The notes: generated from the letters alone by a model not told the origin. DNA of 64,000 nucleotides from Smithella sp. (GCA_007244375.1 SCVW01000015.1:62001-126000), one strand, 5' to 3'. Shown: positions 17,264-26,475, numbered from the stretch's first letter. Numbers and translations are program-made.

Positions 17264-18142
17264 ATGATTGACGTTTCTAAACAGTTGAAGGTTCCACCAC
17301 TGGATCCGTACTTTTTTATCCAAGAGGAAGACAAGATTAACATGGACAGGCTGGAAAAGCTCTCTGAAAAGCATCCGATTAACGTCCTTGTAACAGGTAA
17401 TCAGGGATGTGGTAAATCATCTCTGGTCAGACAATTTGCCAGTTACTATAAAAGACCAATGGTCACGTTTCAGGTGGGACTTCTTTTAGAAGCCGGGCAG
17501 TTATTCGGTCAGCAGAGGTTGAAGGAAGGTGAAACATTTTATCAAAGTTTTTTGTTTTCCAACGTCATTCGTGTACCGGGATGTGTCATCCATCTGGAAG
17601 AAATAAACAGATCGGAAAATCCTCATGCCTTGAACGAGCTGTTTTCTGTACTATCGGAGGATAGAAGCATTTGGATTGACGAATTTGGTCTTATTGAGGT
17701 AGCTCCCCGGGTGATCTTTTTTGCCACAATGAATGAAGGTGCGGAATTTTCAGGTACAGATGAACTGGATGCTGCCCTGAAAGATAGATTTTACCGTGTT
17801 CGTCTTGAATATCCTCCTTTGAGTGTAGAAAAAGAAATCCTTGTTCTAAAAACCGGTGTTTCTTCGTCTGTGGCAGATGAAATTCTCAACATTGTGAATA
17901 AATTGAGACACAACAAACAGGCACCTGTCGATGTTTCTATAAGACACAGTCTGATGATTGCGGAACTTGCCGCCATGGGGGCACCCTTACGGGAGGCTAT
18001 TATCTATAGCCTTCAAATATCAATGAATGTTTTGGAATCATTGCTTCTTTCCATCCATGTAGAGACAGGTGATATGAAGGAAGAACTCAGTCACTACGAA
18101 CGGTATGTTCCACCAGACTATGTTCCACCGCAGGGAGGTTAA
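17264..18142 (+). CDS. MoxR/CbbQ-type AAA+ ATPase
   Basis: A 292-residue AAA+ protein. Walker A is GNQGCGKSS (Lys51). Walker B reads CVIHLEEIN near residue 112, with Glu in place of the usual Asp-Glu pair's Asp. Sensor-1-like FFATMNEG follows, and an arginine-finger region (LDAALKDRFYRVRLEYPP) lies near residue 175. A good Shine-Dalgarno (AAGGGAGGG) precedes the ATG. The next gene, 6 bp away, encodes a VWA protein, giving the classic AAA+/VWA pair seen in CbbQ-CbbO, NorQ-NorD and CobS-CobT, which insert or exchange cofactors. I infer that it remodels the mutase or another client in this cluster. Confidence 0.85.
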   Translation: MIDVSKQLKVPPLDPYFFIQEEDKINMDRLEKLSEKHPINVLVTGNQGCGKSSLVRQFASYYKRPMVTFQVGLLLEAGQLFGQQRLKEGETFYQSFLFSNVIRVPGCVIHLEEINRSENPHALNELFSVLSEDRSIWIDEFGLIEVAPRVIFFATMNEGAEFSGTDELDAALKDRFYRVRLEYPPLSVEKEILVLKTGVSSSVADEILNIVNKLRHNKQAPVDVSIRHSLMIAELAAMGAPLREAIIYSLQISMNVLESLLLSIHVETGDMKEELSHYERYVPPDYVPPQGG

Positions 18143-18147
18143 AACCG

Positions 18148-19965
18148 GTGAGTGCGAAAATTGCCGCTGGCAAAAGTAAGTCGTCTGAAAAACATTCTAT
18201 GACTTCGAAAGGTGCTCAAAAAGAATACTCCCGATACTGGCGGAAAAATTACTCCCGTCATGAAGCTACTGAGCTGGCTTCAGCTCTGGCAGCCATGCGC
18301 AAGGTTGCGGGTCACATCGGCATTAATGTAAAACCTATTTACTGGCAGGGCATGTCCGCGTCTCCGGGTAACTCTATTGTCCTGAATCCGACTGATATCA
18401 GGGGAATTTATCCTATTCCTTTCCAGAAAATCGACCTCATGGTGGGAAAGGTTGTCCGTGAGGCTTTTGGCTGTATTGAATGGAGTGAGTGGGTGGAAAA
18501 TCAAGTCAAACGACATGTCTCTCTGCCGGCAGAAGAAATGAAAGATTATCTGAACAGTTTTATCTCCACAGCAGAAGACCTGTACATCGCTGAATTGGTC
18601 AGCCCTACCGTCTGGAACCTTTATCTCTCAAAATATTGGAGATCTCTTGTTAACGTGGAAAGAGATCCTTCTCTGCCACCAACCGCAGCAAGTCTGGCAA
18701 GTGTCTGGCGGGAAATAATGTTTTTTCAGACCGCACCCGATAATCTACACTATTATTATGATGACCTGATTAAAGTTTTGCTGGGAAATTTTGATAAAAT
18801 CACAGAACTGAAAAATCTTTCCACACCGGCTGAGCGAAGAGAAAGAAGAGTTGAGGTATATCTGGAAATATGGAACCGCATTTGCAGGATCATTGGAGAA
18901 TGGGAGAAATTTGCACCTCCTCCCCCCGATGCTGTGAAAATTCGTGATGAGGCCGGACCGAAGAGCGAGAAGCCTGAAGAGAGTGAAGAAAAGAAAGGAA
19001 AGCCTGAGAAAACGGAAGCGAAGGAAGAAATTTCCGAGGAGAGAGAAACGAAGGAAGAAAATCCTGCTCAGGATGACAATATAAAAGAAAAACCGGCGGG
19101 ACTTGACGAGGATTTGGCCGCTCAGGTCAGTTTCAAATTGGAGGAAGGAGAGTCCGATTTAACACAGCATATGTCGGTGGCTATTGAGGATCCACGGGTA
19201 AAAGCAATGAATACGATCTTTACCCGGGCAGTTGCAAAATGCAATTTAAGTGCAGACCAATTACAGATGGAACGTTTAAAAAGAATATTCCAGACCCAGA
19301 AAACTATGGTCAGAAGAGCGAGAAAAAAAGCTGTCATCAGGGGTGTGGATATGGGAAAGATAGATGCCCGAAGGCTGTATCGAGTTCCTCTGGATGGGAA
19401 GATATTTAAAAGGCGAGACATACAGGGTTCTGACTTCTCATGGAACATCAGCATTGTAGCTGACGCTTCAGCCTCCATGGCGGGAAAGGGAACAGCTCAT
19501 CGACCTTGGGCAGTGGCGGAACAGACCTTTGTTTCGCTTGCGGAAGCGGCAAAGGGTTTTTCCAATCATCTGGAGGTTTTCGGTTATCAGGAACAATCCA
19601 ACCAGTGCAATTTGATACAGCTGTACCGGAGCGGTGAACTATACACCATAACGCCTGCAGGCAAGACCCCGACGGGTCAGGCAATTATCGCCGCGGCCAT
19701 GCTCATGAAAAAGAACGATAAGAAAAAACTGATCATCCATATTACCGATGGAGCTGCAAATTGCGGGGTGAATGTGGTTGATTCTCTGGAGTATTGCCAG
19801 AGAAACGGGATCGATCTTATAACCATCGGGTGCGGGTGTAATGTCCAGACACAACAGTTTTTGCTGGAACGATATCCCCGTGGAACAGTTTATCTGATGG
19901 ATGACATTCGCCATCTGGCGGAAGGTCTGGAAATTCTTTTTCGGGAAAAGCTCTTGAAGAACTAG
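18148..19965 (+). CDS. VWA-domain partner of the AAA+ ATPase
   Basis: A 605-residue protein starting at GTG (GGAGG 8-9 nt upstream). The N-terminal 250 residues are helical, with several Trp-rich stretches. Residues 260-320 are a Lys/Glu/Pro-rich charged linker. The C-terminal third is a von Willebrand A domain with an intact metal site: DxSxS at Asp439-Ser443 (ADASASM), a Thr in GKTPTGQ and an Asp in HITDGAANCG. This resembles the architecture of CobT and CbbO-like proteins. It probably docks the client enzyme onto the AAA+ ring; the client is unknown but the adjacent mutase is the best candidate. Confidence 0.8.
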   Translation: MSAKIAAGKSKSSEKHSMTSKGAQKEYSRYWRKNYSRHEATELASALAAMRKVAGHIGINVKPIYWQGMSASPGNSIVLNPTDIRGIYPIPFQKIDLMVGKVVREAFGCIEWSEWVENQVKRHVSLPAEEMKDYLNSFISTAEDLYIAELVSPTVWNLYLSKYWRSLVNVERDPSLPPTAASLASVWREIMFFQTAPDNLHYYYDDLIKVLLGNFDKITELKNLSTPAERRERRVEVYLEIWNRICRIIGEWEKFAPPPPDAVKIRDEAGPKSEKPEESEEKKGKPEKTEAKEEISEERETKEENPAQDDNIKEKPAGLDEDLAAQVSFKLEEGESDLTQHMSVAIEDPRVKAMNTIFTRAVAKCNLSADQLQMERLKRIFQTQKTMVRRARKKAVIRGVDMGKIDARRLYRVPLDGKIFKRRDIQGSDFSWNISIVADASASMAGKGTAHRPWAVAEQTFVSLAEAAKGFSNHLEVFGYQEQSNQCNLIQLYRSGELYTITPAGKTPTGQAIIAAAMLMKKNDKKKLIIHITDGAANCGVNVVDSLEYCQRNGIDLITIGCGCNVQTQQFLLERYPRGTVYLMDDIRHLAEGLEILFREKLLKN

Positions 19966-20043
19966 AGTTAATAATTATCAGGTTTTGAAAGTCTATAGCT
20001 GACATCCTATTGCATCAAATATTTTACGGATTGAGTAAGGAAG

Positions 20044-21162
20044 ATGGAGAATGAAACGGATAATTTTATAGCAGTTACCCGGGAGAAATTTTACCGTGCT
20101 GTAAAGGAATGTAAGCCGCTTTTTGCCTGGTTCAGTCTCACGGATGCTTGTAATCTGGACTGCAAGCATTGTTTTATCAACGCCAAGTATTATCCACCCG
20201 ATTCTCCGGAGTTGCCTCATCACGAACTTAGTACGGATGAGGTATTCGCCATTATCGATAATATTGCTGAAGCTGGCACGGAAATAGTGATGTTTGCGGG
20301 TGGCGAACCAACCTTAAGAAAAGATCTCGTTTCTATCGTGAAATATGCATCCAGCCGGATGAAAGTGGCGATGAACAGTAACGGTTATCTTTTGGATAAG
20401 CGTTTGTGCTGGGATTTATTGGGTGCAGGTCTTTCCCAGGTAAAGATCAGCGTGGACGGTATGGAAAAAAATCATGACTGGAACAGGGGAGAAGGATCTT
20501 TTCAAAAGGCTATGGATGCCCTTAGAAATCTCGTGAAAGTAGGCATTCCCACAGTGATGTTGATCATGACACTTACGAGTTTAAACTATGATGATTTGGA
20601 GAAAACGGTAGAATTTTCCATGGATATGGGAGTGGACTTTACGATGGTAGAGTTTCTACCGCTGGGAAGGGCATCTGAGGGGAAAGAATGGGCTTTATCA
20701 GAAGAGCAGTTGGAAAAGGCTCAACGCTATTTGATGGCGGCCCAGAAACATTACGGATGGCAGAGGGTGGCATTTGAAAACCGTTATATAGTTGCTGAAG
20801 ATGAATACTGTAAAAAGATTTGCAGTGATCCGAATGAGCCATGTGGTTTTTATGATTTCTGCGTAGGATGTATCACCAGCATATATAGTTATTCCATAAC
20901 CTCTTCGGGAAAGGTGGCTGCGGGAGATATAATGACACTGGAAGTGGGTGACTTGAGGAAGGAAAGATTAAAGGATATCTGGAAAAATGCGGAATTATTC
21001 AAAGTTATAAGAAACAGGGAAAATCTGAAAGGCAAATGCGGAAAATGTATATACAGGTATATTTGCGGGGGCTGCAGGAGAAGAGCTTATGCCTATACGG
21101 GGGACATAATGGCTGCTGATCCGGGCTGCTGGAGAGGTGTGAGTGACAAACTTGAGACTTAA
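20044..21162 (+). CDS. Radical SAM protein with SPASM domain
   Basis: A 372-residue radical SAM enzyme. The cluster motif CNLDCKHC gives Cys36, Cys40 and Cys43. The SAM-binding FAGGEPTLRKDL follows near residue 90. The C-terminal SPASM region has many Cys, including CGFYDFCVGC, CGKCIYRYICGGC and a final PGCW. It resembles maturases of the heme d1/AhbD and tungsten-enzyme groups rather than the simple class. Two auxiliary iron-sulfur clusters are expected. It begins 78 bp after the VWA gene and is followed 5 bp later by the E1-like gene. It probably modifies a peptide, protein or cofactor; the target is unknown. Confidence 0.85.
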   Translation: MENETDNFIAVTREKFYRAVKECKPLFAWFSLTDACNLDCKHCFINAKYYPPDSPELPHHELSTDEVFAIIDNIAEAGTEIVMFAGGEPTLRKDLVSIVKYASSRMKVAMNSNGYLLDKRLCWDLLGAGLSQVKISVDGMEKNHDWNRGEGSFQKAMDALRNLVKVGIPTVMLIMTLTSLNYDDLEKTVEFSMDMGVDFTMVEFLPLGRASEGKEWALSEEQLEKAQRYLMAAQKHYGWQRVAFENRYIVAEDEYCKKICSDPNEPCGFYDFCVGCITSIYSYSITSSGKVAAGDIMTLEVGDLRKERLKDIWKNAELFKVIRNRENLKGKCGKCIYRYICGGCRRRAYAYTGDIMAADPGCWRGVSDKLET

Positions 21163-21167
21163 AAAGC

Positions 21168-21914
21168 ATGTCTGAAGTGATGAATATGCTAACTAAAGAA
21201 GAACTAAATCGATACAGACGTCAAATTTCCCTCCTTGGAGAGGAAGGGCAGGAAAAACTTAAAAGGACTAAAATTTTGATTGCCGGAGCGGGAGGATTGG
21301 GTTCGCCTGTAGTTACGTATCTTGCTTTGGCAGGTATCGGACGTATTGCAATTGCCGATGATGATGTTGTTGAAGTTAGCAATCTTAACAGGCAGATCTT
21401 GCATTGGAGTGCCGATGTGGGCAGAAAAAAAACAGTTTCAGCAGAGGAAAAAGTGCGGGCAATGAACTCTTATGTTGAGTTAGAAACGGTCTCCTGCAAA
21501 ATTGATGAAACAAATGTAAACGATGTTGTCGGTGATGCCGACTTAATCGTTGATGCACTGGACAATTTCTCCACAAGATATCTTTTAAACAGAGTTGCCA
21601 TTGCACATAATATTCCCTTCTTTCATGGTGCTGTTCGGGGATTCTACGGTCAGGTCATGACAATTATACCCCACCAGACAGCCTGTATTAGATGCGTCTT
21701 CCCTGATAGTCCTCCTGCTGAAATCTTTCCCATCATCGGGGCTACACCTGGTGTAATAGGGTCAATTCAGGTGACGGAAGTCATAAAGTACATCACAGGT
21801 CAAGGAGAACTACTGACTGACAGATTGTTGCTCTGGGATGGTCTTGCAGGAGTAACAAAAGTTATTCTTGTGAAAAGAAATCCGTCCTGCGAGGATTGTA
21901 GTCATGGGAAGTAA
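21168..21914 (+). CDS. E1-like adenylyltransferase (ThiF/MoeB/HesA family)
   Basis: A 248-residue protein with the Rossmann ATP site AGAGGLGSP (residues 39-47), the DDDVVEVSNLNRQ motif carrying the arginine finger, DALDNFSTRYLLN, and two zinc CxxC pairs (CIRC near residue 180, CEDC near residue 245). Its likely substrate is the Gly-Gly-ended carrier at 16418-16693, which it would adenylate to allow thiocarboxylate formation. It is the last gene of the cluster and starts 5 bp after the radical SAM gene; a later start at 21180 or 21186 is possible. Confidence 0.85.
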   Translation: MSEVMNMLTKEELNRYRRQISLLGEEGQEKLKRTKILIAGAGGLGSPVVTYLALAGIGRIAIADDDVVEVSNLNRQILHWSADVGRKKTVSAEEKVRAMNSYVELETVSCKIDETNVNDVVGDADLIVDALDNFSTRYLLNRVAIAHNIPFFHGAVRGFYGQVMTIIPHQTACIRCVFPDSPPAEIFPIIGATPGVIGSIQVTEVIKYITGQGELLTDRLLLWDGLAGVTKVILVKRNPSCEDCSHGK

Positions 21915-22205
21915 AATTAAGGTGTTTTATACCTTAATGAGAATTTCAAGCGGAGATTTGTCGTTGCCAAAATTTTTATTGTTTCAGTGAAGATAATAGA
22001 AGATTTTTAACTTAATATGTGGTAAAAAGTATCCAGATCAAGTCATATTTGCCATTCAATAACCAGCTTATCATTGACGTGTAAGAGAATAGTCGCATGT
22101 ATTCTATAAGGGGAAATATTTTCAAGTCGAGTTGCTATGACTGTTTCAGGCTCATTGAACAGAGTATCAGAATAATAAGTAAAATTATTATTAGTAAAAA
22201 ATACT

Positions 22206-23312
22206 ATGCAGAATACTCTTCCTCAAGATAAAACGGGTTCACGCTTTTCCCGGCTTTTGATTAAAATAGGCAGTTCGTCACCTCTTGAACCTTATGAAAG
22301 ACGCAAGCGACTATCGGCAGTATTTATCCTGCTGACAATCATGTTTGCCACGTTTCTTTTTTCCATCTACCATTTCCTTAAAGGGCATTTTGTTATTTTT
22401 GCATGGGATTGTGTAGGATTTTTTGCCTCTCTATTCATTCTGCTCTATCTCCGTAAGAAAGAAACATCTGAAGTTGTTGATTGGATGTTAGGGATGGGTC
22501 TTGTCACTTTCTGCTCCGTTACTACCATCATCGGTAGAACAGAAATTTCCATATTTTTATGGGCATTTATGCTTCCCATAGCATGCTTTTCCGTTATGGG
22601 AAGTAAAAAAGGGATGGCCGTTACAATAATATTTTTCTTCATAAACTTATTATTGATGATAGCGCCGGAACAAATCATGCATTCCAAACCTTATTCTTCT
22701 TTTATCGTTATCCGTTTCAGCATTGTCTATATCATACTTACCTTTATTATTTATTATTATGAATCGTCGCAACAGATGCTGATCAGTTACATTCAACATG
22801 AAAAGGAAGAATTTGCTATAGCTTCAAAACAGGATCCGTTGACTGGTCTTTATAATCGCAGGGAAATGTGGACAAGAATGGAGAGTGAAAGGGAACGTCA
22901 GTTACGGCTGAGCAAACCGTTTACAGTTATTATCGGTGATATTGATGATTTTAAGAATGTGAATGATACCTACGGGCACGATGGTGGTGATTACGTGTTG
23001 ATAACGATTGCCCGGCTAATGAAAGATATGGTTCGTGGTATCGATTTTACTTCTCGATGGGGCGGTGAGGAATTTCTCATCATGCTGGTAGAAACTGATC
23101 TTAACGATGGGAAAAATGTTGCTGAACGTATACGAAAGAAGATTGAAGATACAGAATTCAAATATAAGAATGTAAACATTCCCATAACAATGACATTCGG
23201 CCTTAGTGTATATAAGGAAGCTTCCGACAATATTGAAGCCTGTATCAAACGTGCTGATCAAGCCCTTTACAAGGGTAAGTACCAAGGGAAAAATAGAGTA
23301 GTCGCTTCATGA
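22206..23312 (+). CDS. Membrane diguanylate cyclase (GGDEF)
   Basis: A 368-residue protein with about five to six membrane helices in the first 195 residues and a C-terminal GGDEF domain. The active site reads GGEEF in RWGGEEFL, and the substrate region is DPLTGLYNRR. An allosteric product-inhibition site RxxD is present as RGID exactly five residues before GGEEF, so the enzyme is probably both active and feedback-controlled by c-di-GMP. The 290 bp upstream of it contain no gene and only AT-rich sequence. It is monocistronic as far as can be seen. The membrane domain has no sensor family I recognise. Confidence 0.88.
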   Translation: MQNTLPQDKTGSRFSRLLIKIGSSSPLEPYERRKRLSAVFILLTIMFATFLFSIYHFLKGHFVIFAWDCVGFFASLFILLYLRKKETSEVVDWMLGMGLVTFCSVTTIIGRTEISIFLWAFMLPIACFSVMGSKKGMAVTIIFFFINLLLMIAPEQIMHSKPYSSFIVIRFSIVYIILTFIIYYYESSQQMLISYIQHEKEEFAIASKQDPLTGLYNRREMWTRMESERERQLRLSKPFTVIIGDIDDFKNVNDTYGHDGGDYVLITIARLMKDMVRGIDFTSRWGGEEFLIMLVETDLNDGKNVAERIRKKIEDTEFKYKNVNIPITMTFGLSVYKEASDNIEACIKRADQALYKGKYQGKNRVVAS

Positions 23313-23369
23313 TTTTCCATGTGTTTTATCGGCTGACAGTCTATTTATACACATAAATATTAAACAACG

Positions 23370-24059
23370 TTATTCAAGACGATATTTGGGGGCAAGTTCC
23401 TTATATATTGGCTCCTTTGCCAAATTACGCATATTAATTAATGTATAAAAAGGGACATCTTTACAGATAAGATTTACAAACGATTGGGGAATAATTTTTG
23501 CTATTTCAGGGTTGAAATAATTCCGATACGTTACTCTGGTCTTCTCATGACCGAGTTTTTCAAGAGTCCACGTATTGTTAGAATCTACAACACGAATAAT
23601 TTTATTCTTAATTGGAACGGAAGTATCTTCAACTATTCTACTTGTAACCACAATATTTCCTGTTTTGTGGTCAAGTTTGGCACATGTTTCATAGATGAGA
23701 TCTCTGTCCCAGATGGGCCAGGGCGCTTTGAAAGCAAAATAGTGTGCCTGACAGCCTTTTTCCCATGGTCTGACGAGAAAACTGTCATAACAGGTGTGCA
23801 TTAATTTTTTATGGAATGGTGCATAACAAATGATAGCGTAGACAATATCAATGGAAGCAAAAATTGTAACAATTCCTTTGCATTCGTCAATGTTCGAATT
23901 TTTATATGGCCGAACATACACTTGTACATCGTCGGCGTTTTTCACCATTTTCCAGTCATCTTTCGCATAAATACTTTGAGAGATACAAATACTGATCAAA
24001 ATTATCAAAAAGAAAAAGCGTAGATAGCTTCTCCGCCTGCCATAGGAAACGTGTTGCAT
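23370..24059 (-). CDS. Exported START-domain protein
   Basis: A 229-residue protein with a signal peptide (FFFLIILISICISQSIYA) and a START (StAR-related lipid transfer) domain spanning most of the mature protein: DDWKMVKNADDVQVYVRP at its start, then FKAPWPIWDRDLIYE, a hallmark of bacterial START proteins, and VTYRNYFNPEIAKIIPQSFVN. START domains carry lipids or other hydrophobic ligands in a deep pocket. AGGAGG precedes the start. It converges with the diguanylate cyclase gene. A periplasmic hydrophobic-ligand carrier is the natural reading. Confidence 0.8.
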   Translation of the reverse strand: MQHVSYGRRRSYLRFFFLIILISICISQSIYAKDDWKMVKNADDVQVYVRPYKNSNIDECKGIVTIFASIDIVYAIICYAPFHKKLMHTCYDSFLVRPWEKGCQAHYFAFKAPWPIWDRDLIYETCAKLDHKTGNIVVTSRIVEDTSVPIKNKIIRVVDSNNTWTLEKLGHEKTRVTYRNYFNPEIAKIIPQSFVNLICKDVPFYTLINMRNLAKEPIYKELAPKYRLE

Positions 24060-24303
24060 GGAACAACCTCCTCATAATTTTGATAAGATATTTTTTGCAA
24101 GCTGTTGAATTATATGAAATGTATTTCATAATGTCAATTATATATAAAAGATGATCTTGTGTGCCGGTTTAATATCGAGTAATTTTTACAGAGTAGCGGG
24201 CAAATCATAATTGCCCTGCACAGAAATTCGGAAAAATCAGTTACTGTGCTCATCTGAAAAATTTCGATGTTGAGTGTTGGATTGGATAGGGAATCGTGAA
24301 TCG

Positions 24304-25572
24304 TTAAGATGTCCAATGCTTTCGCTCGGCCATCCATTTTTTTATAGTTTCTTCAAGCCAATCTTCAATCCCTCGGACCATATAAAAGGTCGGTTTCAGG
24401 AGATTATTGTCGGAGGAGATCATTCCTTCGTTTACGGCAATTTTCGCCAGTGCCGTATAAGGATAAATGCGGATTCCCTTTGATATTTTAATAGTGTTCA
24501 AAGGAAGTGAATCGACGAAGCTGAAGCTCTCCAATACGCTTTCTCTTGTTTCTCCGGGGCCGCCCAGCATCAAAAAACCCACTTGTTGAATGCCTTTCTT
24601 TTCCAGCATCAGGGATGTTTTCCTGATTTCTTCCGGAGAGAATTTTTTGTTCATATTCTTGAGAATCTTTCCGCAGCCGCTTTCAAATCCCAGGCTGACT
24701 TCTCTGCAACCGGCTTCTGCCATAAGTTTAATCATGTCTTCATCAACTTTTCCGGGGTAAAGGATGCACCTCCAGTCAATATTCAAATCTTGATGGATTA
24801 TCATTCGACAAATTTCTTTAGCGTAAGAAGGAGGTAAATTGAAGGTATTATCGACGAAATAGAACCAGTGGAATCCTTGCTTTACAAAGGCTTTCATTTC
24901 TTCAATCACAATATGTGGAGATTTTTTTCTGATTGTCCGTCCTTCAATTGTGGCAGTCGAACAATAACTGCAATCCATGGGACATCCGCGCCTTGTCTGA
25001 AAAGGGATCCACAATTTCCGGTCGTAGGTTGAGGAAAAACTCTGAACACCGGAAACATTCAAGGCACTCAGATCAGAGATGAATTTTCTTTTGCCCTGCA
25101 AACCGTGACCTTTTACATATAGGCCGGGCAGTCCCGCAAGTCCGATTTTTTCTCCCAGTCTTTCCAGTAATGCAGGAAAAACGTATTCGCCTTCACCCTG
25201 AATGCCCATATCTGCTTCCAGATAGGCAAGTACAGCATCAGGAAAAATGCTGTAACCGGCACCGCCCAGAACAACTGGAACGTCAGAAAGACTGCGACAA
25301 TAAAAAACAGTGTTCTTGACTTCGTCAAGCAGAAATCTTGGATTATTCATATTCTGATCGTCTATATTTCTTACTGAAATACCGATAACATCAGGATGAA
25401 ACGACTCTATTGCTTCCCTGATCGGCAGTCGCGATTCTTCATGAGTCATCAAATCAAGCACTCTGACAACATGTCCTTTGTTTCGCGTGGCTGCGGCCAC
25501 GTAATTCAGACCAAGAGGCATAGGCGGGATGTTTATTTTTTCTGTATTGGCAGAGATTAAAAGGATTTGCAT
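24304..25572 (-). CDS. B12-binding-domain radical SAM protein
   Basis: A 422-residue class B-type radical SAM protein. The N-terminal 140 residues form a cobalamin-binding-type Rossmann domain (MPLGLNYVAAATRNKGH, then PVVLGGAGYSI); the B12-ligand DxHxxG motif is not evident. The radical SAM motif is GCPMDCSYCS, followed by the GFESGCGKILKNMNK and LGGPGETRESV motifs typical of the family. The start at 25572 is preferred (AAGGA upstream); it lies inside the end of the DUF1796 gene, giving a 16-bp overlap and likely translational coupling. The reaction is not predictable; methyl transfer to an unreactive carbon is usual for the family. Confidence 0.82.
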   Translation of the reverse strand: MQILLISANTEKINIPPMPLGLNYVAAATRNKGHVVRVLDLMTHEESRLPIREAIESFHPDVIGISVRNIDDQNMNNPRFLLDEVKNTVFYCRSLSDVPVVLGGAGYSIFPDAVLAYLEADMGIQGEGEYVFPALLERLGEKIGLAGLPGLYVKGHGLQGKRKFISDLSALNVSGVQSFSSTYDRKLWIPFQTRRGCPMDCSYCSTATIEGRTIRKKSPHIVIEEMKAFVKQGFHWFYFVDNTFNLPPSYAKEICRMIIHQDLNIDWRCILYPGKVDEDMIKLMAEAGCREVSLGFESGCGKILKNMNKKFSPEEIRKTSLMLEKKGIQQVGFLMLGGPGETRESVLESFSFVDSLPLNTIKISKGIRIYPYTALAKIAVNEGMISSDNNLLKPTFYMVRGIEDWLEETIKKWMAERKHWTS

Positions 25573-26261
25573 GCTTCCTTGTAGAAAATATTTTTTCTGG
25601 AAAACATTTCCTGCCATCCGCGAGGGGAACCACCGAAAAATTTATAATCATCATAATGATCAGCAACGTTATCCCACACTATACAGCCATTTTTACGCTG
25701 TATGCCGGGGAAAACAGGACAGTTTGTGATCAGTAGACTTATTTCAGAGTCAGGAAATAATTTTTCCAGTAATTCGTATAGTTGCACAAAAGTATCTTTG
25801 TTCATCGGGGTTTCATCTCTTTCCAGATGTGGAATATTCCCATCACGGTTTCTTATAAACAGAACTCTCTTGTTTCTCGGGTCATTAAAAAATCTTTCAA
25901 TGAGCATATCATATTTCTGCTTCAGCAGAGGTATCTGCTGCTCTATATTATCGTCAATGATTTTGTCGTCTTCTGTTTTCTTAAAGTCATGATGATATAA
26001 CAAATTATAATATGTATCTCTTACTGTGAGAAGATCAGAAGATACTTCCAGATGGTTTATATTAAACAGATCATGGAACCTGCTTTCCAATAATTTCCAC
26101 AGCGCCTGAAAGGGTGTTATCCACCAGTCAAGCGGATAAGCATACTCGATGCCAAAGTTGGCGCGAATATTCCAGGTAAGCTCGCAGTTACAACCCAAGC
26201 TTATTATTCTATCAAATTTATTAAATTTATCTGAGAATTCGGAAAGATTTTCCATAAACAT
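25557..26261 (-). CDS. DUF1796 putative papain-like cysteine peptidase
   Basis: A 234-residue protein that matches the DUF1796 family by the N-terminal IISLGCNCELTWNIR followed by AYPLDWW, in which the Cys and a later His (YHHDF region or VADHYDDYKFFG near the C terminus) would form a peptidase-like site. The family is named from structure-based similarity and no substrate is known; it often occurs near glycan or surface-structure genes. The start at 26261 has CAGGTG about 7 nt upstream. It is cotranscribed with the B12-radical SAM gene, with which it overlaps by 16 bp. Confidence 0.65.
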   Translation of the reverse strand: MFMENLSEFSDKFNKFDRIISLGCNCELTWNIRANFGIEYAYPLDWWITPFQALWKLLESRFHDLFNINHLEVSSDLLTVRDTYYNLLYHHDFKKTEDDKIIDDNIEQQIPLLKQKYDMLIERFFNDPRNKRVLFIRNRDGNIPHLERDETPMNKDTFVQLYELLEKLFPDSEISLLITNCPVFPGIQRKNGCIVWDNVADHYDDYKFFGGSPRGWQEMFSRKNIFYKEACKSF

Positions 26262-26328
26262 AATAATACACCTGTTTTGCAAAATAACCAGATTTTCATT
26301 ATAATTATAAAAAAAATCATCTAAAAAT

Positions 26329-26363
26329 ACAAAAAGGAATTAGCTTTGTTAAGCTAATTCCTT
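26329..26363 (-). terminator. Rho-independent terminator of tRNA-fMet
   Basis: A perfect 13-bp stem (26334-26346 with 26351-26363, AAGGAATTAGCTT and complement) with a 4-nt loop. On the minus strand it is followed by TTTTTG. It lies 10 bp after the 3' end of the tRNA. Confidence 0.9.
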
Positions 26364-26372
26364 GTAATTATT

Positions 26373-26449
<77 letters not shown>

Positions 26450-26475
26450 ACATTGCCATATTTAAAATCGTGGAC

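Noticed and set aside
16418-21914. Standard molybdopterin or thiamin biosynthesis operon
   Set aside because: A MoaD/ThiS-like carrier and E1 enzyme are present, but moaA/C/E, mogA, thiG/thiH/thiE and similar genes are not. The neighbouring mutase, AAA+ and VWA genes do not fit those pathways.
21915-22205. Possible gene or regulatory RNA between the E1-like gene and the diguanylate cyclase
   Set aside because: AT-rich, with no coding pattern or strong hairpin that I can support.
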